This document shows, piece by piece, positions 63,900 through 64,000 of a DNA stretch of 64,000 nucleotides (the stretch's first letter is position 1; every line of letters starts with the position of its first letter). Location: the NCBI RefSeq assembly GCF_000720325.1, contig NZ_JOJM01000043.1, positions 4,259 to 68,258 on the forward strand, written 5' to 3'. The stretch is from Streptomyces sp. NRRL B-1347 (GTDB taxonomy: Bacteria; Actinomycetota; Actinomycetes; Streptomycetales; Streptomycetaceae). The translations under genes were made by a program, and so were the position numbers. Under the pieces are notes generated by a model, which saw only the letters and a list, made by a program, of their open reading frames with translations, made no database searches and had not been told where the DNA came from.

Positions 63900-64000
63900 G
63901 AAGGCCTCCGTGCGGTGTAGTCACTAGACAGCTCCACCACACCGGAGGTCTTCGCCATGATCAAGCCCGGCAAGCGTTAACAACGCTCGTGAGCAATACA
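62948..64000. mobile_element. IS481-family insertion sequence
   Basis: The left end TGTATTGACCCGCAGGGTTG (62948 on) and the reverse complement of the right end, TGTATTGCTCACGAGCGTTG (64000 inward), match at the first seven bases and at about 20 of the first 30, so they are terminal inverted repeats. The 1053-bp element encodes one transposase. The right end coincides with the last base of the window. Confidence 0.85.

Overview
The window is very GC-rich, with strong third-position G/C bias, GTG and TTG starts, many 4-base start/stop overlaps and a gene set typical of Streptomyces. Gene order (gltBD, lgt, trpABMC, trpE-hisI, hisF-priA-hisH-hisB-hisC-hisD, dnaE, phoD) matches, from memory, the core chromosome of streptomycetes around S. 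coelicolor SCO2024-SCO2069. I recognise a Streptomyces or close relative but cannot name the species. No rRNA, tRNA or CRISPR array was seen.

Left part (1-13 kb): a LuxR-type two-component pair (kinase cut by the window edge), a secreted trypsin, a metallopeptidase-like protein with a zinc ribbon, a secreted tyrosine phosphatase, a VWA protein with an alpha/beta hydrolase, and a two-gene operon for an internally repeated protein. A GH46 chitosanase with a lipobox faces a carbohydrate ABC importer operon whose upstream region has a DasR-like (dre) palindrome. This suggests an amino-sugar or chitosan uptake locus.

13-28 kb: gltB-gltD (glutamate synthase), a VIT1/CCC1-type metal transporter, and a tightly coupled plus-strand operon of three ADP-ribosylglycohydrolase-family proteins (one with two domains), a PfkB sugar kinase, a CaiB/BaiF CoA-transferase and a CitE-type lyase. 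This operon looks like an uncharacterised catabolic route and is the best candidate for a novel system. Two of its proteins carry linkers encoded by a dispersed, normally intergenic repeat.

28-43.6 kb: lgt, a DsbA-like protein, then amino-acid biosynthesis on the minus strand. trpC-trpM-trpB-trpA have their own promoter, a possible leaderless upstream ORF and a terminator. hisI-trpE-(Trp-associated membrane protein)-HGxxPAAW protein end at a 21-bp hairpin. hisD-hisC-hisB-(54-aa membrane protein)-hisH-priA-ridA-hisF are nearly all overlapping. No trpF, trpD or trpG is present; PriA is expected to supply the TrpF reaction.

43.8-64 kb: a membrane protein with beta-helix-like repeats, a helical hypothetical protein, a LON-domain protein, YbaK, a polytopic protein, an ABC exporter pair, a NYN-domain protein, dnaE, a DUF2252 protein, a second DsbA-like protein, PhoD, a Hanks-type kinase, and an intact IS481-family element inserted exactly at the kinase stop codon (CCTAGG target) whose right end coincides with the window end.

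A recurring feature is a TANNNT hexamer 7-8 bases before a start codon that has no Shine-Dalgarno sequence, seen at eight loci and suggesting leaderless mRNAs. In two cases the TAG stop codon of the upstream gene forms part of the hexamer.
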